DNA of 11,839 nucleotides, taken from positions 1 to 11,839 of the forward strand of contig CAAFPE010000113.1 of assembly GCA_900764755.1 (NCBI GenBank), read 5' to 3'. Below are positions 6,274 to 11,753 of the stretch, one piece after another. Source of the DNA: an uncultured Oscillospiraceae bacterium (GTDB lineage Bacteria > Bacillota > Clostridia > Oscillospirales > Oscillospiraceae). The notes under the pieces are model-generated. The model had not been told where the DNA came from. It saw nothing but the letters and a program-made list of their open reading frames with translations, and searched no databases. Positions within the stretch are counted from its first letter, which is position 1, and every line of letters starts with the position of its first letter. The translations under genes and the position numbers were made by a program.

Positions 6274-6373
6274 CCTTATCAAGAGTGGTGGAGGGAACGG
6301 CCCGATGAAGCCCGGCAACCTGTGGGTGACCGCAAGGTGCTAAATCCGGCGGCAGTGGATCGAAAGATGAGGG
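6274..6373 (+). promoter_or_regulatory. SAM-I (S-box) riboswitch aptamer
   Basis: The S-box core is nearly intact: TTATCAAGAG (6276-6285), GGTGGAGGGA (6287-6296), GGCCCGATGAAGCCCGGCAA (6299-6318), AAGGTGCTAAATCC (6334-6347) and GAAAGATGAGG (6362-6372). P1 pairs CCTTATC (6274-6280) with GATGAGG (6366-6372). It senses S-adenosylmethionine, the product of metK directly downstream. The GGGCG at 6371-6375, at the 3' edge of P1, can alternatively pair with CGCTC at 6390-6394 in the terminator's left arm, a plausible antiterminator (inference). Confidence 0.97.
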
Positions 6374-6387
6374 CGCAGAGTATGCAG

Positions 6388-6418
6388 AACGCTCCGCCGC
6401 CCGGCGGAGCGTTTTTTT
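6388..6418 (+). terminator. SAM-riboswitch-controlled intrinsic terminator
   Basis: CGCTCCGCC (6390-6398) and GGCGGAGCG (6403-6411) form a perfect 9-bp GC-rich stem with a GCCC loop. AA/TT pairs extend it, and seven T follow (6412-6418). It lies between the aptamer and the metK ribosome binding site, so SAM binding would stop transcription before metK. Confidence 0.95.
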
Positions 6419-6450
6419 ACTTGCAGCCAAGACAGAAAGGAATGCAGAAT

Positions 6451-7632
6451 ATGGCTAAGAAACTTTTTACTTCTGAATCTGTGACCGAGGGGCATCCCGA
6501 CAAGATCTGTGACCAGATCTCCGACGCGGTGCTGGACGCCATCCTGGAGAAGGATCCCATGGCCCGTGTGGCCTGTGAGACCACGGTGACTACCGGCCTG
6601 ATCCATGTGATGGGTGAGATCACCACCAACTGCTATGTGGACATCCCCCGGGTGGCCCGGGATGTGGTGCGGGACATCGGGTACGACCGCGCCAAGTTCG
6701 GCTTTGACTGTGACACCTGCGCCGTGATCACCTCCATCGATGAGCAGTCCCCCGACATCGCCCTGGGCGTGGACAAATGCCTGGAGGTGAAAGAGGGCGT
6801 GCAGGACGACGGCCTGGACAACGGCGCCGGCGACCAGGGCATGATGTTCGGCTACGCCTGTGACGAGACTCAGGAGTATATGCCCCTTCCCATCTCCCTG
6901 GCCCAGAAACTGGCCCGCCGCCTGACTCAGATCCGCAAGGAGGGCCTGGTGGACTATCTGCGTCCCGACGGAAAGACCCAGGTCACGGTGGAGTACGATC
7001 AGGAGGACCGCCCCCTGCGCATCGACGCGGTGGTGGTCTCCACCCAGCACGGCCCCGAGGTGGAACTGGATCAGATCCGCCGCGACATCATCGACCTGGT
7101 CATCCGGCCCACCATTCCCGCCAGTCTGATGGACAACGACACCAAGATCTATGTCAACCCCACCGGCCGCTTTGTGGTGGGTGGTCCTCAGGGCGACTCC
7201 GGGCTCACCGGCCGGAAGATCATTGTGGACACATACGGCGGCAGCGCCCCCCACGGCGGCGGCGCCTTCTCCGGCAAGGACCCCACCAAGGTGGACCGCT
7301 CTGCGGCCTACGCCGCCCGCTGGGTGGCCAAGAACGTGGTGGCTGCCGGTCTGGCCAAGCGCTGCCAGGTCCAGCTGGCCTATGCCATCGGCGTGGCCAA
7401 GCCGGTCTCTGTCCGGGTGGACACCTTCGGCACCGGAACGGTGTCCGACGATCACCTGTCCGACATGGTGGAGTCTGTCTTTGACCTGCGCCCCGCCGCC
7501 ATCATCCGGGACCTGGATCTGCGCCGGCCCATCTACCGCCAGCTGGCCGCCTACGGCCACTTCGGCCGGGACGACCTGGACCTACCCTGGGAGCGCACCG
7601 ACAAGGCGGAGGCCCTTCTGGCCGCCCGCTGA
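6451..7632 (+). CDS. metK: S-adenosylmethionine synthetase MetK
   Basis: A 394-residue cytoplasmic enzyme of standard length that makes SAM from methionine and ATP. The N-terminus MAKKLFTSESVTEGHPDKICD carries the ATP-contact GHPDK at 14-18 with His15. The GAGDQGMMFGYACDET loop is at 125-140. The phosphate-binding GGGAFSGKDPTKVDRSAAY stretch is at 269-287. The start at 6451 gives the conserved N-terminus; the frame open from 6322 only reads through the riboswitch and terminator. A GAAAGGA site lies about 10 nt upstream, and a second in-frame ATG at 6442 is a possible minor alternative. Regulation by the SAM-I riboswitch gives direct product feedback. ahcY upstream is on the same strand but ends before this gene's own promoter. 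A strong terminator follows at 7714-7746. Confidence 0.98.
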   Translation: MAKKLFTSESVTEGHPDKICDQISDAVLDAILEKDPMARVACETTVTTGLIHVMGEITTNCYVDIPRVARDVVRDIGYDRAKFGFDCDTCAVITSIDEQSPDIALGVDKCLEVKEGVQDDGLDNGAGDQGMMFGYACDETQEYMPLPISLAQKLARRLTQIRKEGLVDYLRPDGKTQVTVEYDQEDRPLRIDAVVVSTQHGPEVELDQIRRDIIDLVIRPTIPASLMDNDTKIYVNPTGRFVVGGPQGDSGLTGRKIIVDTYGGSAPHGGGAFSGKDPTKVDRSAAYAARWVAKNVVAAGLAKRCQVQLAYAIGVAKPVSVRVDTFGTGTVSDDHLSDMVESVFDLRPAAIIRDLDLRRPIYRQLAAYGHFGRDDLDLPWERTDKAEALLAAR

Positions 7633-7713
7633 GCCATCTAACGTATACGGTGCCGGGCTTTTCCCCTGTTTTTCATCAATTTCGAACAAAAACGGCAAAA
7701 GCCGCCCAATACA

Positions 7714-7746
7714 AAACAGGCCGGAGCAATTCCGGCCTGTTTTTTT
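7714..7746 (+). terminator. intrinsic terminator after metK
   Basis: AAACAGGCCGGA (7714-7725) and TCCGGCCTGTTT (7731-7742) make a perfect 12-bp stem with a 5-nt loop, followed by a T run to 7746. A-rich flanks also make it a usable terminator on the minus strand. It separates metK from the deoC promoter. Confidence 0.93.
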
Positions 7747-7760
7747 CGGTAAAATTGGGA

Positions 7761-7789
7761 TGGACACCAGGCCCCAGAAGGGGTAAAAT
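7761..7789 (+). promoter_or_regulatory. promoter of deoC
   Basis: TGGACA (7761-7766), a 17-bp spacer and TAAAAT (7784-7789). It lies just after the metK terminator and 63 bp before the deoC ATG. The same TGGACA-N17 layout occurs at the rhomboid-like gene. Confidence 0.72.
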
Positions 7790-7809
7790 AAGTTGGGTTT
7801 TATCAATTC

Positions 7810-7835
7810 GGGCGGATACGCTCCTCCGCCCTTTT
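7810..7835 (+). terminator. hairpin plus T4 in the deoC leader (possible attenuator)
   Basis: GGGCGGA (7810-7816) and TCCGCCC (7825-7831) pair around an 8-nt loop and are followed by TTTT. The deoC ribosome binding site AAGGAGG starts 4 nt later (7838-7844). It could weakly terminate or pause transcription, or simply insulate the ribosome binding site. No ligand-binding domain fits in the short leader. Confidence 0.5.
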
Positions 7836-7852
7836 ACAAGGAGGATCCAGCC

Positions 7853-8506
7853 ATGGACCATAAGGAACTGCTCAAGCGGGTGGACCACACCCTGTTGACC
7901 CCCACCGCCACCTGGGATCAGGTGCAAAAGCTGTGCGACGAAGGTCTGACCTTCGGGACCGCCTCCATCTGCATCCCGCCCCGGTATGTAAGCCGCGCCG
8001 CAGGCTATGTGGGCCAGCGGCTGAAGATCTGCACAGTAGTAGGCTTTCCCAACGGCTATGCCACCCCTGAGGTCAAGGTCTTTGAGACGGAGGACGCCAT
8101 CCGCAACGGTGCAGACGAGATCGACATGGTCATGAATCTGGGCCTGGCCAAGGCCGGCGACTGGGAGGGTGTTCTGGCAGAGATCCGGGCAGTCAAGGCC
8201 TCCTGCAGCGGCCACATCCTGAAGGTGATCGTCGAGGCCTGCCAGCTGACCCAGGAGGAGAAGATCACCGCCTGCCGCATCGTCTCCATGTCCGGAGCGG
8301 ACTTTATCAAAACCTCCACCGGCTTCTCCACCGGTGGGGCCGCCGTGGAAGATGTGAAGCTCTTCCGGGAACGGATCAGCCCTGATGTGCGCATCAAGGC
8401 CGCCGGCGGCATCCGCACCTTCCAGCAGGCCCAGGCCATGCTGGACGCAGGGGCTGACCGCATCGGCGCCAGCGCCCTGGTGGAACTGTTCCAAAAGGAA
8501 GGCTGA
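7853..8506 (+). CDS. deoC: deoxyribose-phosphate aldolase DeoC
   Basis: A 217-residue TIM-barrel class I aldolase, typical of the shorter bacterial DeoC type. It cleaves 2-deoxy-D-ribose 5-phosphate into glyceraldehyde 3-phosphate and acetaldehyde, letting deoxyribose from DNA feed central metabolism. Motifs include the start ELLKRVDHTLLTP; GADEIDMVMN with Asp91; KVIVEAC (124-130); FIKTSTGF with the Schiff-base Lys153; and IKAAGGIR with Lys182. The ATG at 7853 follows AAGGAGGA by 7-8 nt; the longer frame from 7793 lies in the leader hairpin. It stands alone: no deoxyribonucleoside phosphorylase, kinase or DeoR regulator is next to it in this window. It converges on the AI-2E-family gene. Confidence 0.97.
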   Translation: MDHKELLKRVDHTLLTPTATWDQVQKLCDEGLTFGTASICIPPRYVSRAAGYVGQRLKICTVVGFPNGYATPEVKVFETEDAIRNGADEIDMVMNLGLAKAGDWEGVLAEIRAVKASCSGHILKVIVEACQLTQEEKITACRIVSMSGADFIKTSTGFSTGGAAVEDVKLFRERISPDVRIKAAGGIRTFQQAQAMLDAGADRIGASALVELFQKEG

Positions 8507-8564
8507 GCCGGCCGGGGGGCTTTACAGAAACATATCAGAGTCCGGCGAACAGACTCCTGATTCA

Positions 8565-8606
8565 AATGAAAACGCGGCGGCCGGGGTCCCCGACGCCGCA
8601 CTTTTG
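8565..8606. terminator. shared terminator between deoC and the convergent AI-2E-family gene
   Basis: GCGGCG (8574-8579) pairs with CGCCGC (8594-8599), and CGGGG with CCCCG continues the stem inside after a small internal loop. On the plus strand CTTTTG follows; on the minus strand GTTTTC follows. The position between two converging genes fits a bidirectional terminator, with the minus-strand reading slightly better. Confidence 0.75.
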
Positions 8607-8610
8607 TCGC

Positions 8611-9771
8611 TTATGATTCTTCTGGGGACTCAGAAGTCTGCTCCTCCTGCCCGGCGCTCAGCCGTCTGCCCACATCCCGGCGGAGCAGGGCGTACAGCAC
8701 CGAGGCCACCGGCACGCTGAGCAGCACACCTAGCAGACCGAACAGGCCGCCGCCCACTGTCACCGCCGTCAGCACCCAGATTCCAGGCAGGCCGATGGAG
8801 GTACCCACCACCCGGGGATAGATCACATTTCCCTCGATCTGCTGGAGGATGGACAGGAAGATCAAGAATACCAAGGCCCGCACCGGGGAGACCATCACCA
8901 GCAGGAAGGCGGACAGGATGGCTCCGATATATGCCCCCGCCACCGGGATCAGGGCGGACACCCCCACGATCACACCAATGAGGGGCGCGTAATCCGCCTG
9001 GATGAAGAAGGTCCCCATGGCACACAGGCCACCTAGGATACACGCCTCGATAAGCTGTCCGGAGACAAAATTGGTGAAGATGGTGGCCGTCAGCTGGATC
9101 ACATCACTCACCGCCCCCGCGTACCGGGCAGGCAGATATGCCCGTAGCACCCTCCGCCCCTGGTCCAGCAGAGTCTCCTTCCCTGCCAGCATATAGATGG
9201 AGAACACCACCGCCAGCACAAGGGTCACAAACATAGAGATGATACTGGTGGTCACCGTCATCACATGGGTGGCCGCGTTGGTGATGCTGGCCAGCAGACC
9301 CTCCAGCACCTCCCGCAGATAGCTGTTCAGGCTGGTCAGGTCCAGAGCCTCCCAGTCCAGATAGGCCGCCGTCTGGTTCAGCAGCAGCTGCAGGTTTGCG
9401 ATATATCCGTTTAAGCTGCCCACGAAGGTCCGAAGGCTCCGCCCCACCTGGGGCAGAATGAAGGAAAACAGGGCCACAATGGCCGCAATCAGCACCAAAT
9501 AGGAGGTGAATACCGCCAAGGGGCGGCCCAGCTTCTTCCACCGGGGGGCCAGATTGCGCTCATAGTTCCGGCAGAAAAAGGCGCAGGGCCGGTTGAGCAC
9601 AAAGGCGATGGCAAAGCCCATGAACAAGGGCTTACAGCTGGACAAGACCTGTCCCAGCAACGCCAGGATCCAATCAAATTTCACCAGAGCCAGCACCAGC
9701 AGCACTGTATAGGTGATGATCATTAAAATACTCTGCATCCACTTCTTTGGCATACCCTTCTCCATTTCCAT
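8611..9771 (-). CDS. AI-2E family transporter (PF01594-type polytopic membrane protein)
   Basis: 386 residues, usual for this family. Hydrophobic segments lie near residues 13-30, 47-60, 84-108, 155-180 and in the C-terminal half (about 220-345). The N-terminal part with FMGFAIAFVLNRP is typical. The C-terminal half contains the family-type stretch LIPVAGAYIGAILSAFLL, followed by QQIEGNVIYPRVVGTSIGLPGIWVL, split here only for display. Members are thought to export small molecules or ions; the AI-2 label comes from a few proteins and does not show that this one moves AI-2. The tail is acidic (EEQTSESPEES). The start is uncertain: the ATG at 9771 has a weak AGGT/TAGGAT site, while the in-frame ATG at 9753 follows GGAGAAGG and may be the true start. 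A consensus-like promoter lies at 9799-9827. Confidence 0.9.
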   Translation of the reverse strand: MEMEKGMPKKWMQSILMIITYTVLLVLALVKFDWILALLGQVLSSCKPLFMGFAIAFVLNRPCAFFCRNYERNLAPRWKKLGRPLAVFTSYLVLIAAIVALFSFILPQVGRSLRTFVGSLNGYIANLQLLLNQTAAYLDWEALDLTSLNSYLREVLEGLLASITNAATHVMTVTTSIISMFVTLVLAVVFSIYMLAGKETLLDQGRRVLRAYLPARYAGAVSDVIQLTATIFTNFVSGQLIEACILGGLCAMGTFFIQADYAPLIGVIVGVSALIPVAGAYIGAILSAFLLVMVSPVRALVFLIFLSILQQIEGNVIYPRVVGTSIGLPGIWVLTAVTVGGGLFGLLGVLLSVPVASVLYALLRRDVGRRLSAGQEEQTSESPEES

Positions 9772-9798
9772 CGAATCCTACCTGTTATGTTCTGTATC

Positions 9799-9827
9799 AC
9801 TATACCATGCCCTCCCCCGCCCGTCAA
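9799..9827 (-). promoter_or_regulatory. promoter of the AI-2E-family gene
   Basis: On the minus strand, TTGACG (9827-9822), a 17-bp spacer ending in TGG (extended -10) and TATAGT (9804-9799). The start would be near 9792, giving a 20-nt leader to the ATG at 9771. This unit starts about 35 bp after the minus-strand terminator at 9862-9898. Confidence 0.78.
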
Positions 9828-9861
9828 CATACCGTCCGGCCACAGCAAGCCCGGTAAGAAG

Positions 9862-9898
9862 AAAAAATCCCCGGCTGTGTGTATGCGCACAGCCGGGG
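9862..9898 (-). terminator. intrinsic terminator ending an ORF-less minus-strand unit
   Basis: On the minus strand, CCCCGGCTGTG (9898-9888) pairs perfectly with CACAGCCGGGG (9879-9869) over 11 bp with an 8-nt loop. ATTTTTT follows (9868-9862). The plus-strand reading has no T run, so it is oriented minus. No minus-strand gene lies upstream before 11471-10623 (gdpD, about 725 bp away), so it most simply terminates a small RNA. Confidence 0.88.
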
Positions 9899-10020
9899 TT
9901 CCGGGGGACGATGCCCTTCCCACCGGAGCATGGTGGCCAGAGAGATTTGAAAAGCCAATGTGTGGGAAGAAAGCAGGGAGGTGTGAGGAGGGGGGCTTTT
10001 GGTCTCTCATCTCTAACCAC
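9862..10020 (-). ncRNA. candidate small RNA with long stem and CU-rich loop
   Basis: A promoter (10025-10053) and a strong terminator (9862-9898) on the same strand bracket about 157 nt with no convincing ORF. The RNA can fold into a long stem. GGTGG (9932-9936) pairs with CCACC (10017-10021), AGAGA (9939-9943) with TCTCT (10010-10014), and AAAAGCC (9950-9956) with GGCTTTT (9994-10000). The enclosed ~37-nt loop reads, in the RNA, CCUCCUCACACCUCCC and later UUCCC, which is complementary to Shine-Dalgarno GGAGG sequences. The GGTGG strand could alternatively pair with a nearby CCACC (9920-9924). I do not recognise it as 6S, SRP, tmRNA or RNase P RNA. Function unknown; a trans-acting regulator is the inference. 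Confidence 0.6.
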
Positions 10021-10024
10021 CCAT

Positions 10025-10053
10025 AGATTAGCATACGCTAACCAATATGTCAA
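10025..10053 (-). promoter_or_regulatory. promoter of the candidate small RNA, with an operator-like palindrome
   Basis: On the minus strand, consensus TTGACA (10053-10048), a 17-bp spacer ending in TGC (extended -10) and TAATCT (10030-10025). TTAGC-N4-GCTAA (10028-10041) is an inverted repeat overlapping the -10 and the spacer, where a bound repressor would block the promoter. No regulator gene is visible nearby. Confidence 0.7.
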
Positions 10054-10167
10054 GCAGTTTTTCAATTTTTCTGGCAGACGGAGCCTTCAATTCTTAAAGA
10101 TCTATGAAGATTCCCTCCCAGCTCTTGCGTCCACCCTCCCCTTGTGCTACGCTCAAGGCACCAAATC

Positions 10168-10198
10168 CTGCCCGCCGCCGTCGGCCGCGGGCTTTTTT
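10168..10198 (+). terminator. GC hairpin plus T6 in the leader of the lipoprotein gene
   Basis: GCCCGC and GCGGGC pair, followed by one C-C mismatch and further GCCG/CGGC pairs, in a 23-nt palindrome (about 10170-10192). TTTTTT follows, then CGGAGG, the ribosome binding site. It looks like an intrinsic terminator on the plus strand, but no plus-strand gene lies between deoC (ends 8506) and here. It may therefore act on a leader transcript (attenuation). A smaller hairpin, CCTTG/CAAGG, lies upstream near 10140-10158. Confidence 0.6.
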
Positions 10199-10211
10199 CG
10201 GAGGAATGTCC

Positions 10212-10574
10212 ATGCAAGCTATCCGTCTGTCCGGGGGCACCCTCACCCTCGGGCTGGCCGCCGTCCTGCTCTGTGCCGGCTGCACCCCTCTATCCCCTGC
10301 TGGTCAAAGCACCTCCGCTTCTCAGGTCTCTGTTGTCTCTGCCTCTCCCTCCCAGGTGTCCTCCCTTCGGGGGGCACTGGACCGCCTGGAGCCGGAAGCA
10401 AACTGTCTGATCCTGGCCTCTGGCGGGGAATACTACCGGTTCGAGCTCAACGGTGTGGATGTCTCTGGGCTGATCCCCGGAGACCCGGTCACGGTCACCT
10501 ATACCGGAGCTCTGGACCTGGAGGAGGACTCCGTCTCCGCCGTTTTGCTCTCCATCACCAAAGACACACTTTAA
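10212..10574 (+). CDS. small predicted lipoprotein of unknown function
   Basis: 120 residues. Residues 1-20 form a signal peptide (basic MQAIR, then a hydrophobic stretch), and LLCAGC places the lipid-modified cysteine at Cys24. Cys at -3 is unusual for a lipobox but tolerable. Residues 25-50 are a Ser/Pro/Gln-rich linker that would hold the domain away from the membrane. Residues 51-120 form a small domain rich in beta-strand character (LILASGGEYYRFEL, DPVTVTYTGAL). It may resemble an OB-fold but I do not recognise a family. The ATG at 10212 is preferred because GGAGG lies 7 nt upstream; the ATG at 10206 would abut it. A terminator-like hairpin stands just before the ribosome binding site, and a terminator follows the stop. 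It would sit on the outer face of the cytoplasmic membrane. Confidence 0.8.
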   Translation: MQAIRLSGGTLTLGLAAVLLCAGCTPLSPAGQSTSASQVSVVSASPSQVSSLRGALDRLEPEANCLILASGGEYYRFELNGVDVSGLIPGDPVTVTYTGALDLEEDSVSAVLLSITKDTL

Positions 10575-10578
10575 CCCT

Positions 10579-10617
10579 CGACGGCCGCATCCACAAATGG
10601 AATACGGCCGTCGTTCT
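10579..10617 (+). terminator. terminator after the lipoprotein gene
   Basis: CGACGGCCG (10579-10587) pairs perfectly with CGGCCGTCG (10605-10613). CCA/TGG inside the loop can extend the fold, and TTCTT follows. It starts 4 nt after the stop codon and lies before the convergent gdpD gene, so it may serve both strands. Confidence 0.75.
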
Positions 10618-10622
10618 TATCA

Positions 10623-11471
10623 CTATCTTCGGATTCCGGAGGGCCGGGCCTCCGGCTGGAAGCCCTCAAAGATCACCAGGAAGCCCTCCCGCTCCAGCCG
10701 CTCCATCTCATTCTGATCGGTCACCGTCCAGCAGAACGCTGGCAGGCGGTGCAGCTTTTTACACATCCACACCGCGGGCAGCATCCGGTGCTCCCAGTGG
10801 AAGGAGATGAAGTCAGGCCGGGTCAGGGCATTGGGCAGCAGCCCCGCCATCGCAAGGGCCTGCCACCAGGACAGATCCCCCCGGAGCCGCCAGAAATCCT
10901 GGGAGAGCTGGCCCCGGCATACATCCGGACGGTGGAGGCGCAGCCAGCGGACTACGCCGGGATGGAAGGATTCGATGCAATAGTTCACCCGGAACTGGTC
11001 CAGGGTGTTCACTGCCGTCTCCACCAACTCGCTGACGTCGTAGTAATCCGCCTTCAGTTCCACCAGAAGGGGAGGCCCTCCCTGGAACATGGGCAGCACC
11101 TCCTCCAGCAGGGGGATGGTCTCTCCGGTCCCCTCCAGGCGGAAATTTTTGAGTTCCGAAGCCGACAGGCTGGACACCTCCGCGTCCACCCCAGCAGTGC
11201 GCTTCAGGTTCTTATCATGAATCACCGCCAGCCGCCCGTCTCCGGTGAGATGGACGTCCAGTTCCACCCCATAGCCGTGCTCCATGGCCCGTCGGAAGGC
11301 GGGCAGGGAGTTTTCCGGGATCCCGGCCTCCCGGTCGTGGAGGCCCCGGTGGGCATACCGAAACCGGCGAAACACCGCCCACTTGGGGTGGTCCCGCCGT
11401 CCCCCTGTGGCCATCACCCACAGGCCCCCGCACAGAAGCAGCAGTATCAGTATCAGCGCCAGCCAGAACAT
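10623..11471 (-). CDS. membrane-anchored glycerophosphodiester phosphodiesterase
   Basis: 282 residues from the ATG at 11471. Residues 2-20 are a single hydrophobic segment (FWLALILILLLLCGGLWVM), so the enzyme is anchored to the membrane; which side the catalytic domain faces is not certain. The GDPD TIM-barrel follows, with catalytic His41 in AHRGLH, the PENS loop, metal ligands Glu70 and Asp72 in VELDVH, His85 in VIHD, and Glu138 in LLVELK. It releases an alcohol and glycerol 3-phosphate from glycerophosphodiesters, as in phospholipid or teichoic acid turnover. A GTG at 11480 would extend it by 3 residues, but GGGAAG is then adjacent to the start, whereas it is 8 nt from the ATG at 11471. 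A promoter candidate lies at 11558-11585. The downstream neighbour converges from the other strand. Confidence 0.94.
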   Translation of the reverse strand: MFWLALILILLLLCGGLWVMATGGRRDHPKWAVFRRFRYAHRGLHDREAGIPENSLPAFRRAMEHGYGVELDVHLTGDGRLAVIHDKNLKRTAGVDAEVSSLSASELKNFRLEGTGETIPLLEEVLPMFQGGPPLLVELKADYYDVSELVETAVNTLDQFRVNYCIESFHPGVVRWLRLHRPDVCRGQLSQDFWRLRGDLSWWQALAMAGLLPNALTRPDFISFHWEHRMLPAVWMCKKLHRLPAFCWTVTDQNEMERLEREGFLVIFEGFQPEARPSGIRR

Positions 11472-11520
11472 AGGGTTCACTTCCCGATTCTATCTGATCT
11501 TGCCCTTTATCTTACCACCC

Positions 11521-11547
11521 GGCCCCCCTGCTGTAAAGAGGGGGGCC
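11521..11547 (-). promoter_or_regulatory. stable 9-bp leader hairpin upstream of gdpD
   Basis: GGCCCCCCT (11521-11529) and AGGGGGGCC (11539-11547) are perfect inverted repeats with a 9-nt loop. On the minus strand it would be near the 5' end of the gdpD leader, with no T run after it, so it is not a terminator for that strand. It may stabilise the mRNA 5' end. Confidence 0.5.
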
Positions 11548-11557
11548 AAAGCCTCCC

Positions 11558-11585
11558 TTTTTACTTTTGGACTGATTGGTTTCAA
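11558..11585 (-). promoter_or_regulatory. possible gdpD promoter
   Basis: On the minus strand, TTGAAA (11585-11580), a 16-bp spacer and TAAAAA (11563-11558). This is the best match upstream of gdpD and would start transcription near 11551, just ahead of the leader hairpin. Confidence 0.45.
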
Positions 11586-11606
11586 CTTTGGCAGGTTCAC
11601 CAAGCA

Positions 11607-11635
11607 TTGATGCGGACAGAGAAATATGATAAAAT
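11607..11635 (+). promoter_or_regulatory. promoter of the interrupted reading frame at the window end
   Basis: TTGATG (11607-11612), a 17-bp spacer ending TGA (extended -10) and TAAAAT (11630-11635), 38 bp before an ATG with an upstream AAGGAG. It points into the insertion-sequence end and would drive transcription across it. Confidence 0.7.
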
Positions 11636-11672
11636 CCATTGAACTGAATAATAATAAGGAGCGTTTGATTGT

Positions 11673-11753
11673 ATGGAACAGAATGAAAAGCAATTATCCT
11701 CTAAACAGAAACGAAATATCTTGGTCGATTGTAAAATGAAGTTGGACACCTAA
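11673..11753 (+). pseudogene. 5' stub of an unidentified gene, apparently cut by an insertion sequence
   Basis: The ATG at 11673 follows AAGGAG (11656-11661) and a good promoter. The native part reads MEQNEKQLSSKQKRNILVD (19 residues), then crosses the presumed insertion boundary at 11729/11730, continues with element-derived residues and stops at TAA 11751-11753. The start signals are better than expected for a chance 26-codon frame, which suggests the front of a real gene. A basic, helix-prone N-terminus like this is seen in TetR-type regulators, but 19 residues are not enough to assign a family. The rest would lie beyond the other end of the element. Confidence 0.5.

Noticed and set aside
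6340..7560. 406-residue minus-strand frame opposite metK
   Set aside because: Antisense shadow of metK and of its riboswitch; low-complexity His/Gly/Val-rich translation and no start signals.
7676..8494. 272-residue minus-strand frame opposite deoC
   Set aside because: Antisense shadow of deoC that also crosses the metK terminator.
8611..9771. AI-2 quorum-sensing transport system
   Set aside because: The family name alone does not show AI-2 transport; no luxS or lsr gene is in the window, and ahcY would replace the Pfs/LuxS route.
9723..10034. 103-residue minus-strand frame overlapping the candidate small RNA
   Set aside because: It reads through the strong terminator at 9862-9898 and the AI-2E gene promoter and has no ribosome binding site or domain.
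9713..10810. 365-residue plus-strand frame across the intergenic region and lipoprotein gene
   Set aside because: Runs through a promoter, two terminators and parts of genes in other frames; the translation is Pro/Arg/Ser-rich with no domain.
10749..11642. 297-residue plus-strand frame opposite gdpD
   Set aside because: Antisense shadow of a well-supported GDPD enzyme.
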